A DNA stretch of 64,000 nt, taken from contig NZ_QXEC01000012.1 in assembly GCF_003583405.1 (NCBI RefSeq), positions 120,745 through 184,744 on the forward strand, in the 5' to 3' direction. The stretch comes from Micromonospora radicis (GTDB lineage Bacteria; Actinomycetota; Actinomycetes; Mycobacteriales; Micromonosporaceae). A model generated the notes under the pieces. That model did no database searches. It had not been told where the DNA came from and saw only the letters and a list, made by a program, of their open reading frames with translations. Positions 54,354-61,693 of this stretch are shown here, in pieces (within the stretch, counting starts at the first letter, position 1; each line of letters opens with the position of its first letter). Both the position numbers and the translations under genes were made by a program.

Positions 54354-54544
54354 GTGTATCTCCTTCTAAAACTGGCGGCCGAGCACGCCGTGCGGCCGGA
54401 TGGCCGTTTTCGAGCAGCGGCGCCTGAGGCGGCCCCCGATGAAGGAGACTTCTCTCAACCCACGCCATCTCTCAACAGCGTGGAACAGCAAACCACGTAC
54501 ACAAAAACTCTGCACAGCCTACCCGACGAAATTTTCCGACATGT
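54354..54544 (-). promoter_or_regulatory. long leader of cold-shock gene with candidate promoter
   Basis: TAGGCT on the minus strand (54516-54521) could be the -10; no good -35 is found. The leader contains the nested stem CGGCC-GCACG-C-CGTGC-GGCCG around 54376-54398, close to the ribosome-binding site, and an AT-rich stretch near 54488-54540 that is unusual for this genome. Confidence 0.4.
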
Positions 54545-54566
54545 GACCTGACGGATGCGTCAGGTC
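54545..54566 (-). terminator. hairpin after the DUF4235 gene
   Basis: GACCTGACG and CGTCAGGTC form a perfect 9-bp stem with a 4-base loop between the DUF4235 stop and the cold-shock promoter. Confidence 0.5.
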
Positions 54567-54617
54567 GGTCGGGTGGCGGTGACAGGTAAGGCGAAAAGCC
54601 CGTCCCGAATCGTGGGC

Positions 54618-54890
54618 TCAGTCCGGCCAACGGCCGGTGAGCCGGCGTACGCCGACCGCACCGCCCCGGTCGACGGCGGCCCGTACGACGGCGAAGATGG
54701 CGCCGTGCAACGCCGCCGCCGCGAGGACCTCGCCCCAGCGGCGGTCCTCGTCGGTCGCGTTGGGGGCGTCACCGTCACCGGCGGTCATCTTCCACACCTG
54801 ACGGAAGATGGTGCTCGCGATCGCACCGGCGGCGATGCCCATGAGCACACCCACCGGCTTGTAGGCGACCTTGCTGATCCCCTTGCTCAC
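54618..54890 (-). CDS. DUF4235 membrane protein
   Basis: A 90-residue protein of the DUF4235 family with two hydrophobic segments (about 8-27 and 57-74) and the segment KVAYKPVGVLMGIAAG. Third gene of a tightly overlapping set (DUF1469, DUF3618, DUF4235); GTG 54890 overlaps the DUF3618 stop. Such sets are widespread in actinobacteria, with a presumed envelope role but no known activity. Confidence 0.85.
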   Translation of the reverse strand: MSKGISKVAYKPVGVLMGIAAGAIASTIFRQVWKMTAGDGDAPNATDEDRRWGEVLAAAALHGAIFAVVRAAVDRGGAVGVRRLTGRWPD

Positions 54891-55207
54891 CGCCGCCTCC
54901 CGGCAATGATGGCCAGCACCACCGCGGCGACGACCGCGCCGGCCGCCAACGCGACGAACGGAGCCGGTCCGGGCCGTGCGGCCGGCCCGCCCATCTCCTG
55001 CCGGAGGCCGGTCTGGGCGCGTACCCGGGCCACGGTCATCGCGGCCTGTTCGCGTACCCGTTCCCGGGCCTGGTCCGCCGAGGACTTCAGCCGCTTCTTG
55101 ACGTCGGCCTTGGCGGCCAACGCCTCCATCGTCTCGCCCAGCTCGACCCGGGTGCGCCGGATCTCCTCGCGCAGCGCCTCGGTGTCGCCCGTGCCGTTGC
55201 GTGTCAT
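54887..55207 (-). CDS. DUF3618 protein
   Basis: A 106-residue protein: a charged helical N-terminal part with the DUF3618 pattern REEIRRTRVELGETMEALAA and one C-terminal membrane helix (about 83-103). Overlaps the upstream DUF1469 gene by ATGA and the downstream DUF4235 gene by four bases. Probably a small envelope scaffold with a cytoplasmic coiled coil; function is unknown. Confidence 0.85.
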   Translation of the reverse strand: MTRNGTGDTEALREEIRRTRVELGETMEALAAKADVKKRLKSSADQARERVREQAAMTVARVRAQTGLRQEMGGPAARPGPAPFVALAAGAVVAAVVLAIIAGRRR

Positions 55208-55638
55208 GCCCGCCCCCTGTCCTTCACCGCGGCGCTGACCACGTCGACGTCGGCCCGCAGGCTGCGGACGGTGGCCTGCGGCACCGGCGGGACCGCACGG
55301 CTGAGCTGACGCCGACCGACCAGGGCGAGCGCGCCGGCGACGAGGAACAACGTCCCCGCCACGATCAGGGCGGCCGCCCACGCCGGCAACACCAACGCCA
55401 GCAACAGGATCGCCGCGGTGATCAGCGCGCCGAGACCGAAGAACGCGACCGCGCCACCCCCGGCGAGCAGGCCGACGCCCACACCGGCGTGCTTGCCCTT
55501 CTGCGTCAACTCGGCGCGGGCGAGCGCGAACTCGTCGCGTACCAGACGGGAGACCTGCTCCGTCGCCCGCTGGACCAGCTCGGCGGTGGACGGCTCGCTC
55601 CCGTTGTGCGAGGTCCGGACGTTCGCCACGTCTGCCAT
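55204..55638 (-). CDS. DUF1469 / phage-holin-3-like membrane protein
   Basis: A 144-residue protein: charged N-terminal helix (about 20-45, LVRDEFALARAELTQK) then two membrane helices (about 55-77 and 84-106), the DUF1469 pattern. First gene of the small envelope operon. Despite the holin-like name there is no phage context. Function is unknown. Confidence 0.85.
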   Translation of the reverse strand: MADVANVRTSHNGSEPSTAELVQRATEQVSRLVRDEFALARAELTQKGKHAGVGVGLLAGGGAVAFFGLGALITAAILLLALVLPAWAAALIVAGTLFLVAGALALVGRRQLSRAVPPVPQATVRSLRADVDVVSAAVKDRGRA

Positions 55639-55811
55639 GCTGTCCCCCTCTCGTCTTCACCGCGCTGTATGCCCGAACTGCACGCCCGTCAATCCTGCTC
55701 GCGGTGGTCGACCCGCCGCGCCGCCGAGGTACCCGGCCACGATGGGAGGGGACAGCAGCGTCCCGCAGCTTGTCCCCACAAAACGCCGCCCCAAACCCCT
55801 CCCACCGTCGG

Positions 55812-57008
55812 TCAGCGGCGCACCTCGGCGGGTTCGTCGGGGCCGACGAACGCTTCGCTGCGGGCGTCGCCGTCGTCGCTGCCGCCGAAGAGCCGGGCGT
55901 CGTCGGGCACCTCCGCCTCGACGGGGCGGCGCGTCGAACGCCGCGGCTGTACCCACTGCCAGGGCAGGTTGCCGGCCGCGTCGCCGACCTCGGCGCGCAG
56001 CCGGGGCATGGCGGTCGGCCGCTGGTCGCGTACCCAGGCCACCAGGTGTTCGCGGACCAGACACCGCAGATCCCACAACGCGCCCGCGCTGGCCGCGCTC
56101 ACCAGCGCCCGAATCTTGATCATGCCGCCGGTCGCGTCCGTCACCTGCAGTACGCAGACCCGGCCGTCCCACAGTTCGGTGCTCTCCGCCAGGCGGCGCA
56201 GCTCCTCCCGCATGGCCTGCACCGGAACCGACCAGTCGACCTCGAACTCGGCGGTGCCCAGCACCGCCGCCTCGGTCCGCGTCCAGTTCTGGAACGGTGT
56301 GCTGGTGAAGTAGGAGGTGGGCAGGATGAGCCGCCGGTCGTCCCAGATCTGCACCACCACGTAGCTGAGCGTCAGCTCCTCGATCCGGCCCCACTCCCCC
56401 TCGACGACGACCACGTCGTCGAGGCGGACCGCGTCGCTGAAGGCCAACTGCAGGCCGGCGAAGACGTTGCCCAGCAGGCTCTGCGCGGCCAGCGCGGCGA
56501 CGACACCGACCACGCCGGCACTGGTCAGTACGCCGGCACCGATGCCCCGTACGGCCGGGAAGGTCATCAGCATCACGCCAAGCGTGAGCACCACGATCAC
56601 CACGATCGTGACCCGGCGGAGCATCACGACCTGGGTACGGACCCGACGGGCGTGCCGGTTGTCCGGCACGTCCACCCGGAACCGGGCCAGCGCGGTGTCC
56701 TCGACCACCACCAGCAGCGAGGCGACCAGCCAGGCGGTGGCGGCGATGACGGCGAGGACCAGCAGGTGCAGCAACACCTGCCGCCACCCGCTGCCGATCG
56801 CGTAGCCGGTGCTGAACCGGACGGCGAACTGTACGGCGAGCACGGTGGCGGCCACCTGGAACGCCCGGTGCGCGTGCTCGGCCAACTCGGTCAGCAACAG
56901 TGAGCGTCGACCCCACCGCCGGATCAGGCGGTGCACCACCTCGACCAAGGCAACGGCGATCGCCGCCGCGGCGAGCGCGGCGACGACCGTCACCAGATAG
57001 CTGTGCAC
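55812..57008 (-). CDS. MscS-family mechanosensitive channel
   Basis: A 398-residue MscS-like protein. Four or five membrane helices in the N-terminal 190 residues lead to the pore-lining Gly/Ala-rich helix (GVVGVVAALAAQSLLGNVFAG) and the MscS beta domain (DDVVVVEGEWGRIEELTLSYVVV). A C-terminal extension from about residue 345 is charged and low-complexity. Opens under membrane tension to release solutes in hypo-osmotic shock. GTG 57008 with GGAAGGGG upstream is favoured over an ATG at 57056. Confidence 0.88.
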   Translation of the reverse strand: MHSYLVTVVAALAAAAIAVALVEVVHRLIRRWGRRSLLLTELAEHAHRAFQVAATVLAVQFAVRFSTGYAIGSGWRQVLLHLLVLAVIAATAWLVASLLVVVEDTALARFRVDVPDNRHARRVRTQVVMLRRVTIVVIVVLTLGVMLMTFPAVRGIGAGVLTSAGVVGVVAALAAQSLLGNVFAGLQLAFSDAVRLDDVVVVEGEWGRIEELTLSYVVVQIWDDRRLILPTSYFTSTPFQNWTRTEAAVLGTAEFEVDWSVPVQAMREELRRLAESTELWDGRVCVLQVTDATGGMIKIRALVSAASAGALWDLRCLVREHLVAWVRDQRPTAMPRLRAEVGDAAGNLPWQWVQPRRSTRRPVEAEVPDDARLFGGSDDGDARSEAFVGPDEPAEVRR

Positions 57009-57077
57009 GTGTTTGTCCCCTTCCGACCGAACGGCAAGATCCGCACAAAGGGGCAATGGTGCCTCGGATCGCCGTCA

Positions 57078-57110
57078 CCGGCCACCGCTGACGCGGTGAC
57101 CGGTGGCCGG
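57078..57110 (-). terminator. terminator after DUF1206 gene
   Basis: CCGGCCACCG (57078-57087) and CGGTGGCCGG (57101-57110) form a perfect 10-bp stem with a 13-base loop, four bases from the DUF1206 stop codon (57115-57117). Confidence 0.6.
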
Positions 57111-57114
57111 AGGG

Positions 57115-57936
57115 TCAGACCTTGCGGTAGCGGGACTGGAGAAAGCAGTAGACGCCGAAGGCGGCGATGCCCAGGCCGACCAGGGTGAGCAGGATGGTGC
57201 CGAACGGCTGGTCGCGCAGCGTACGCAGCGCGGCGTCCAGACCACGGGCCTGCTCCGGGTCGTAGTTCACCGCCGCCAGCACGACCAGCAGGCCGGCGAC
57301 GGCGAAGGCGGTACCCCGGGAGAGGTAGCCGGCCATGCCGAGCCGGCGGGCGAGCTGGGTGGTCCGGGCGTTCATCTCGCCGGTCTTCAGGCGCTTCATG
57401 AACTTCTTCTGGAAGCCGTAGACGGCCATCCCGACGCCGATTCCGATCAACACGAGGCCGGCGAGACCGACCAGCCACCGACCGCCGGTGGACTCCATCA
57501 TCCGGGCGGTCAGCTCCTCCTGCTGGGAGGCGCTGTCGGAGTTGGCGTTGGAGAAGACCTTCCAGGCGGTCCAGGCCAGCCAGAGGTAGACGACCGTCCG
57601 GGCGCCGGAGACGATCCGCTCCTTGGTCCGGTCGTTGCCGCTCTCGGCCTGATGACCGACGGCCGCCTCGAGGGCCTGCCAGATCGCCATCGCGACCATT
57701 CCGACGGCGATGGCGACGACCAGGAACTGGCCCATCGGCTGCCCGGCGAGGGTACGCAGCGCGCCGGACTGGTCGCCGTCGTCGGCCGAGTTGCCGAACG
57801 CGATCTGCACTGCCAGCCAGCCGAACAGCAGGTGCACGATCCCGTAGCCGATGAAGCCGGCCCGGGCGAGGAGTTCCAGCCACCGGCTGTCCGCCGTACG
57901 GGCGGCGGTGGCTTCAGCGTTACGGGTGAGAGACAT
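57115..57936 (-). CDS. DUF1206 membrane protein
   Basis: A 273-residue protein with three internal repeats of about 80 residues, each with two membrane helices and the pattern WLELLARAGFIGYGIVHLLFG or LARRLGMAGYLSRGTAFAV. This is the DUF1206 layout, six helices in all. ATG 57936 has TGAGGGG upstream. Neighbouring genes are a lipoprotein and MscS. Function is unknown. Confidence 0.88.
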   Translation of the reverse strand: MSLTRNAEATAARTADSRWLELLARAGFIGYGIVHLLFGWLAVQIAFGNSADDGDQSGALRTLAGQPMGQFLVVAIAVGMVAMAIWQALEAAVGHQAESGNDRTKERIVSGARTVVYLWLAWTAWKVFSNANSDSASQQEELTARMMESTGGRWLVGLAGLVLIGIGVGMAVYGFQKKFMKRLKTGEMNARTTQLARRLGMAGYLSRGTAFAVAGLLVVLAAVNYDPEQARGLDAALRTLRDQPFGTILLTLVGLGIAAFGVYCFLQSRYRKV

Positions 57937-58038
57937 GCGCCCCTCAATCTCCGGACGTGAAGATTTCCAAACGTACCCGGCGGGCACCGACGTCGGCGGC
58001 CCGGATCGGACCGGGCCACCCGGCGTCGTGGCGGACCG

Positions 58039-58398
58039 TCAGCGGGAGATGCGGACCTTCACCTCGGAATCGGTGACGCTGTCCAGGGTGACCGCGAGGC
58101 CGCCCACGTCGGCCGCCTGCTGGCCGGTGGTCAGCGTCAACTGCTCACCGGCGACCTCGATGGTGACCCGGTCGTCCTCCGCGCCGACCAGCCGGGCCTC
58201 GACGCCGAAGATGTTGGCGCTGGCCTGCACGCCCCGGTCGAAGGTCACCGTGCAGGCATCCAGGCCGCAGGAGGTGCTGGCCCCCTCCGAGCTGCACCCG
58301 GTCAGCAGGGCAGCGCCGAGCGCGAGGCCGAGCAGCAGGCCGGCGGCCTTTCCGGCGGGGGTTCGGAGGGTCTTGCCGGTGGAGGGTCGGTTCGTCAC
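58039..58398 (-). CDS. small lipoprotein
   Basis: A 119-residue lipoprotein: signal sequence with lipobox LLTGC (about residues 32-36), then a beta-rich domain with a cysteine pair (SCGLDAC). GTG 58398 is six bases after a TACCCT -10-like box on the minus strand. No family recognised; exported, membrane-attached. Confidence 0.65.
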   Translation of the reverse strand: MTNRPSTGKTLRTPAGKAAGLLLGLALGAALLTGCSSEGASTSCGLDACTVTFDRGVQASANIFGVEARLVGAEDDRVTIEVAGEQLTLTTGQQAADVGGLAVTLDSVTDSEVKVRISR

Positions 58399-58404
58399 GC
58401 CGCC

Positions 58405-58458
58405 AGGGTACGAGACGTCGGCGAACCACACCGCCACCGCCGGTGGCCGGGGAACAAT
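58405..58458. promoter_or_regulatory. divergent -10 boxes for lipoprotein and GNAT genes
   Basis: On the minus strand TACCCT (58405-58410) lies six bases before GTG 58398. On the plus strand AACAAT (58453-58458) lies six bases before GTG 58465. The 66-bp spacer between the starts therefore appears to hold two leaderless promoters. Confidence 0.35.
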
Positions 58459-58464
58459 GGGCAG

Positions 58465-58752
58465 GTGAGCATGCTGGTCGAGGAGAACCCCGCCAAACAC
58501 CGTTACGAGATCCTGGTCGACGACGCGCTGGCCGGGTTCACCCAGTACCTGCCCCGCGCCGAGGTGCTGATCTTCACCCACACCGAGGTGGACCCGGCGT
58601 TCCAGAACATGGGGGTCGGTTCGGCCCTGATCCGCGGCGCCCTCGACCAGGTACGGGCCCAGGGGCAACGGGTGGTGCCCCAGTGCCCGTTCATGGCCGC
58701 CTTCATCGAACACCACCCCGAGTACGCCGACCTGGTCACCAGCCCGGCGTGA
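58465..58752 (+). CDS. GCN5-related N-acetyltransferase, YidJ/GtnA type
   Basis: A 95-residue single-domain acetyltransferase-like protein of the small N-acetyltransferase (NAT_SF_YjdJ) group, with an acetyl-CoA loop FQNMGVGSALIRGALDQVR and the C-terminal CPFMAAFIEHHPEYADL. GTG 58465 or ATG 58471 starts it. Its last 17 bases overlap the end of the convergent GH3 gene. Substrate is unknown. Confidence 0.85.
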   Translation: MSMLVEENPAKHRYEILVDDALAGFTQYLPRAEVLIFTHTEVDPAFQNMGVGSALIRGALDQVRAQGQRVVPQCPFMAAFIEHHPEYADLVTSPA

Positions 58753-60274
58753 CCGGGGCGCCGCTGAGCAGCTCGGCCGCGGCCCGCCCGGCAGCCCGGG
58801 TGGCGCCGTGGGTGGCGAGGTGCACCGCGCCGGTGACCAGTGCGGGAACACCCAGCTCCACCACCACCGCGTCCGGCCGGACCGCCAGCGCCCGGTCGAC
58901 GGCGGCCCGCATCCAGGCGTGCCGGTGCAGGTCCCGCACCACCAGCACCAGCGGCCGACCGGTGGCGTCGGCGGCCGGATCGGCCGGGGTGACGGCCTCC
59001 GTGTAACGGGCACCCGTGGTGCCCGGCAGCAACTCGGCCAGCGGCGTGGCCACCCCCCACGGGGTGTCCGTACCGATCGCGATGTTGTGTGGCGGTGCGA
59101 ACTCGACCACGTGTGCGGCGCCGGCCAGCGGCAGCCCACCGGCCCCGTTGGTGCGGGTGACCCGGACCGCGCGGCGCGCCGCGGCCAACCCCACCGTCGA
59201 ACCGGCACCGCCACCCGGCACGCCACCGGCGCCCGGCCGGGCCGCCCGGGCGGTCGTCGTCCAGGCGGCGAGCTGGCCGACCCGCTTGGCCGCCTCGGCC
59301 AGCCGCTCCTCCGGCAGGTCCCCGGCGACGACCGCGTCGACGATGGCGTCGCGCAGGTGCCGGACCGTCTCCTCGTCGGCGTGCTCCCCGCCGACGCAGA
59401 TCGCGTCCGCACCGGCGGCGAGGGCCCGTACCACGGCCCCGGCGAGGCCGTACCGGCCCGCCACCGCCTGCATCTCGATCCCGTCGGTCACCACGACCCC
59501 GTTGAAGCCCATCTCCTCGCGCAGCAGACCGCCGAGGATCCGCCCGCTGAGGGTGGCCGGCAGTTGCGGATCCAACGCCGGCACCAGCAGGTGCCCGGTC
59601 ATCACCGCCTGCACGCCCGCGGCGATGGCCGCCCGGAACGGCGCCAGCTCGACGGCGTCGAGACGGGCCCGGTCGCCGGTGATCCGGGGCAGGTCGTGGT
59701 GCGAGTCCACGTGGGTGTCGCCGTGGCCCGGGAAGTGCTTGGCGCAGGCGGCGACGCCGCCGGACTGCAGGCCGCGTACCCACGCGGTGGTGTGCCGGGC
59801 CACCAGCGCCGGGTCGGCGCCGAACGAACGGACCCCGATCACCGGGTTGTCGGGGTTTGAGTTGACGTCGGCGTCCGGCGCGTAGTCCAGGGTGACGCCG
59901 ACGGCGGCGAGATCGACGGCGAGGTCGCGGGCCACCTCCTCGGTGAGCGCCGGGTCGTCCACCGCGCCGAGGGCCAGGTTGCCCGGCCGGGAACTGCCCC
60001 GACCCGACTCGAACCGGGTGACGTCCCCGGCCTCCTCGTCGATCGCCACGATCACGTCCGGCCGTTCCGCCCGCAACGCGGCGGTGAGCGCCGCCACCTG
60101 CTCCGGGTCCACGACGTTGCGGCTGAACAGGACGACCGACCCGAGCCCCTCGCCGAGCCACCGGCAGACCCAGGCGGGCGGAACGGTGCCGACGAAGCCG
60201 GGCTGCAGGACGCCGGCCGCCAACGCCGCCAGGTTCCCGACACTGCTCTGATCCGCACGCTGACGCTCACTCAT
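58736..60274 (-). CDS. glycoside hydrolase family 3 (beta-N-acetylhexosaminidase type)
   Basis: A 512-residue GH3 protein of the NagZ-like group: KHFPGHGDTHVDSHHDLP contains the His-Asp pair typical of NagZ, and the nucleophile Asp is in VVVTDGIEMQAV. It has the C-terminal domain of longer GH3 enzymes. No signal peptide is apparent, so peptidoglycan recycling in the cytoplasm is likely. The N-terminus (MSERQRADQ) lies inside a short repeat element; the conserved part starts later, so a downstream start is possible. Convergent overlap with the GNAT gene. Confidence 0.9.
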   Translation of the reverse strand: MSERQRADQSSVGNLAALAAGVLQPGFVGTVPPAWVCRWLGEGLGSVVLFSRNVVDPEQVAALTAALRAERPDVIVAIDEEAGDVTRFESGRGSSRPGNLALGAVDDPALTEEVARDLAVDLAAVGVTLDYAPDADVNSNPDNPVIGVRSFGADPALVARHTTAWVRGLQSGGVAACAKHFPGHGDTHVDSHHDLPRITGDRARLDAVELAPFRAAIAAGVQAVMTGHLLVPALDPQLPATLSGRILGGLLREEMGFNGVVVTDGIEMQAVAGRYGLAGAVVRALAAGADAICVGGEHADEETVRHLRDAIVDAVVAGDLPEERLAEAAKRVGQLAAWTTTARAARPGAGGVPGGGAGSTVGLAAARRAVRVTRTNGAGGLPLAGAAHVVEFAPPHNIAIGTDTPWGVATPLAELLPGTTGARYTEAVTPADPAADATGRPLVLVVRDLHRHAWMRAAVDRALAVRPDAVVVELGVPALVTGAVHLATHGATRAAGRAAAELLSGAPVTPGW

Positions 60275-60363
60275 GCCGGCACTCCGCTCCGCTGCGTGCC
60301 GCCACGAGGCACCACCACCCTGAGCCCATGATTCGCTCGCTGACGCTCACTCATGCCGGCACT
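60258..60363. repeat. 26-bp direct repeat, 80 bases apart, covering the GH3 start
   Basis: Bases 60258-60283 recur at 60338-60363. On the minus strand each copy reads ATGAGTGAGCGTCAGCG, encoding MSERQR, the N-terminus of the GH3 gene. It resembles in style the repeat at ruvA/ruvB: short elements with an in-frame ATG placed at gene boundaries. Confidence 0.85.
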
Positions 60364-60487
60364 GCACCCCCGTCTGCTCCGCCGTGGTCCCCGCCACCCG
60401 GCGGTGCAGACATGGTCACACCGTCCAATCAAATAGTCAATAAACCTTACAGTTGCCTTGGGAGCGCGCTACCGCGAGAGTTCGGGA
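60275..60487. other. 213-bp region upstream of GH3 and the 39-residue gene
   Basis: It contains the second copy of the 26-bp repeat (60338-60363), then an unusually AT-rich stretch at 60424-60456 that probably holds promoters for one or both divergent genes. TTGACT is seen on the minus strand near 60436-60441 without a good -10 partner. Confidence 0.4.
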
Positions 60488-60607
60488 ATGGACCCGCTGC
60501 TGGCTGACGCGACGAACCCGGCCGACATTCCCGGCGTACGCCTGCTCGGCCTGGTGGTCGGCGGACTGCTGCTGTTCGCGGCGATCCGGGCGATGTTCCG
60601 CCGCTGA
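60488..60607 (+). CDS. 39-residue single-helix membrane protein
   Basis: A short frame from ATG 60488 encodes 39 residues: a polar start (MDPLLADATNPADIPGVRL), one strong membrane helix (about 19-35) and a basic end (RAMFRR). This layout and the PGVRLLGL segment resemble small proteins seen elsewhere in actinobacteria. A weak GAGAG lies upstream. Function is unknown; expression is not proven. Confidence 0.55.
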   Translation: MDPLLADATNPADIPGVRLLGLVVGGLLLFAAIRAMFRR

Positions 60608-60684
60608 GCACCCCACGCTGGTGTGACCCGCCCCCGCCGGGGTACCGCCTCTGGCAAACGGCACCGCCACGGCGAGGGGGACGA

Positions 60685-61635
60685 ATGAGGATCGGCTACT
60701 TCCTGTCCACTGAGGAATACCCACCCGCGGAGCTGCTGGCGCAGGCCCGCGCCGCCGAGCAGGCCGGCTTCTCGGCCCTGTGGATCTCCGACCACTACCA
60801 TCCCTGGACGGACGCCCAGGGCCAGAGCCCCTTCGTCTGGTCGATGATCGGCGCCCTGAGCCAGGCCACCAGCCTGCCGGTGACCACCGCGGTGACCTGC
60901 CCGACCACCCGCATCCACCCGGCGGTGCTGGCCCAGGCGGCCGCGACCAGCGCGGTGCTGCACGGCGGGCGGTTCATCCTCGGTGTCGGCTCGGGCGAGG
61001 CGCTCAACGAGCACATCCTCGGCGACCCGTGGCCGCAGGCCGGCGTGCGGCTGGAGATGCTGGAGGAGGCCGTCGAGGTGATGCGCAAGCTGTGGCGCGG
61101 CAAGTTCGTCAACCACTATGGACGGCACTACCGGGTCGAGCACGCCCGCGTCTACACGCTGCCCGAGACACCCCCACCGGTCTACGTCTCGGCGTTCGGC
61201 CCCAAGGCGGTGGACCTCGCCGCCCGCATCGGCGACGGCTTCGTCAACACCATGCCCGACGCCGACCTGGTCCGCCGGTTCCGGGACAACGGCGGCGGCG
61301 ACAAGCCGTGCCAGGGCGGCTTCAAGGCCGCGTACGCCCCGACGGAGCAGGAGGGGATGCGGTTGGCGTACGAGCGTTGGCCGACCGAGGCCATCCCGGG
61401 TGAGCTGTTGCAGGTGCTGCCCTCACCCCGCCACTTCGAGCAGGCCGCGCAGCTGGTCGACCCGGCGGCCATGCGGGAGTCGTTCGTCTGCGGCGACTCC
61501 GCCGACGCGCACCTGGCCCGGATCGACGCGTTCGCCAAGGCCGGCTTCGACGAGGTGTACGTCGCCAACACCGGGCCGGACTGGCAGGGGCTGCTCGACC
61601 TGTACCAGAGCGAGGTGCTGCCGCAGCTGCGCTGA
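60685..61635 (+). CDS. F420-dependent luciferase-like oxidoreductase (G6PDH-like)
   Basis: A 316-residue bacterial-luciferase-fold enzyme of the F420-dependent glucose-6-phosphate dehydrogenase-like group (TIGR03557-type). Hallmarks are ISDHYHPW, the substrate segment RFILGVGSGEALNEHILG and the C-terminal SADAHLARIDAFAKAGFDEV. Uses coenzyme F420, which occurs in many actinobacteria. A strong GAGGGGG Shine-Dalgarno precedes ATG 60685. The substrate is uncertain. Confidence 0.88.
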   Translation: MRIGYFLSTEEYPPAELLAQARAAEQAGFSALWISDHYHPWTDAQGQSPFVWSMIGALSQATSLPVTTAVTCPTTRIHPAVLAQAAATSAVLHGGRFILGVGSGEALNEHILGDPWPQAGVRLEMLEEAVEVMRKLWRGKFVNHYGRHYRVEHARVYTLPETPPPVYVSAFGPKAVDLAARIGDGFVNTMPDADLVRRFRDNGGGDKPCQGGFKAAYAPTEQEGMRLAYERWPTEAIPGELLQVLPSPRHFEQAAQLVDPAAMRESFVCGDSADAHLARIDAFAKAGFDEVYVANTGPDWQGLLDLYQSEVLPQLR

Positions 61636-61693
61636 ACCGTCGGCCGTGGTCGCGGGTTTCGTCGCCGCCCCGCCCGGGTACCTGCGGCCCTCG

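Noticed and set aside
55204..55638. Phage holin suggesting a prophage
   Set aside because: The DUF1469 family shares only topology with holins; no phage structural, lysis or integrase genes are present.
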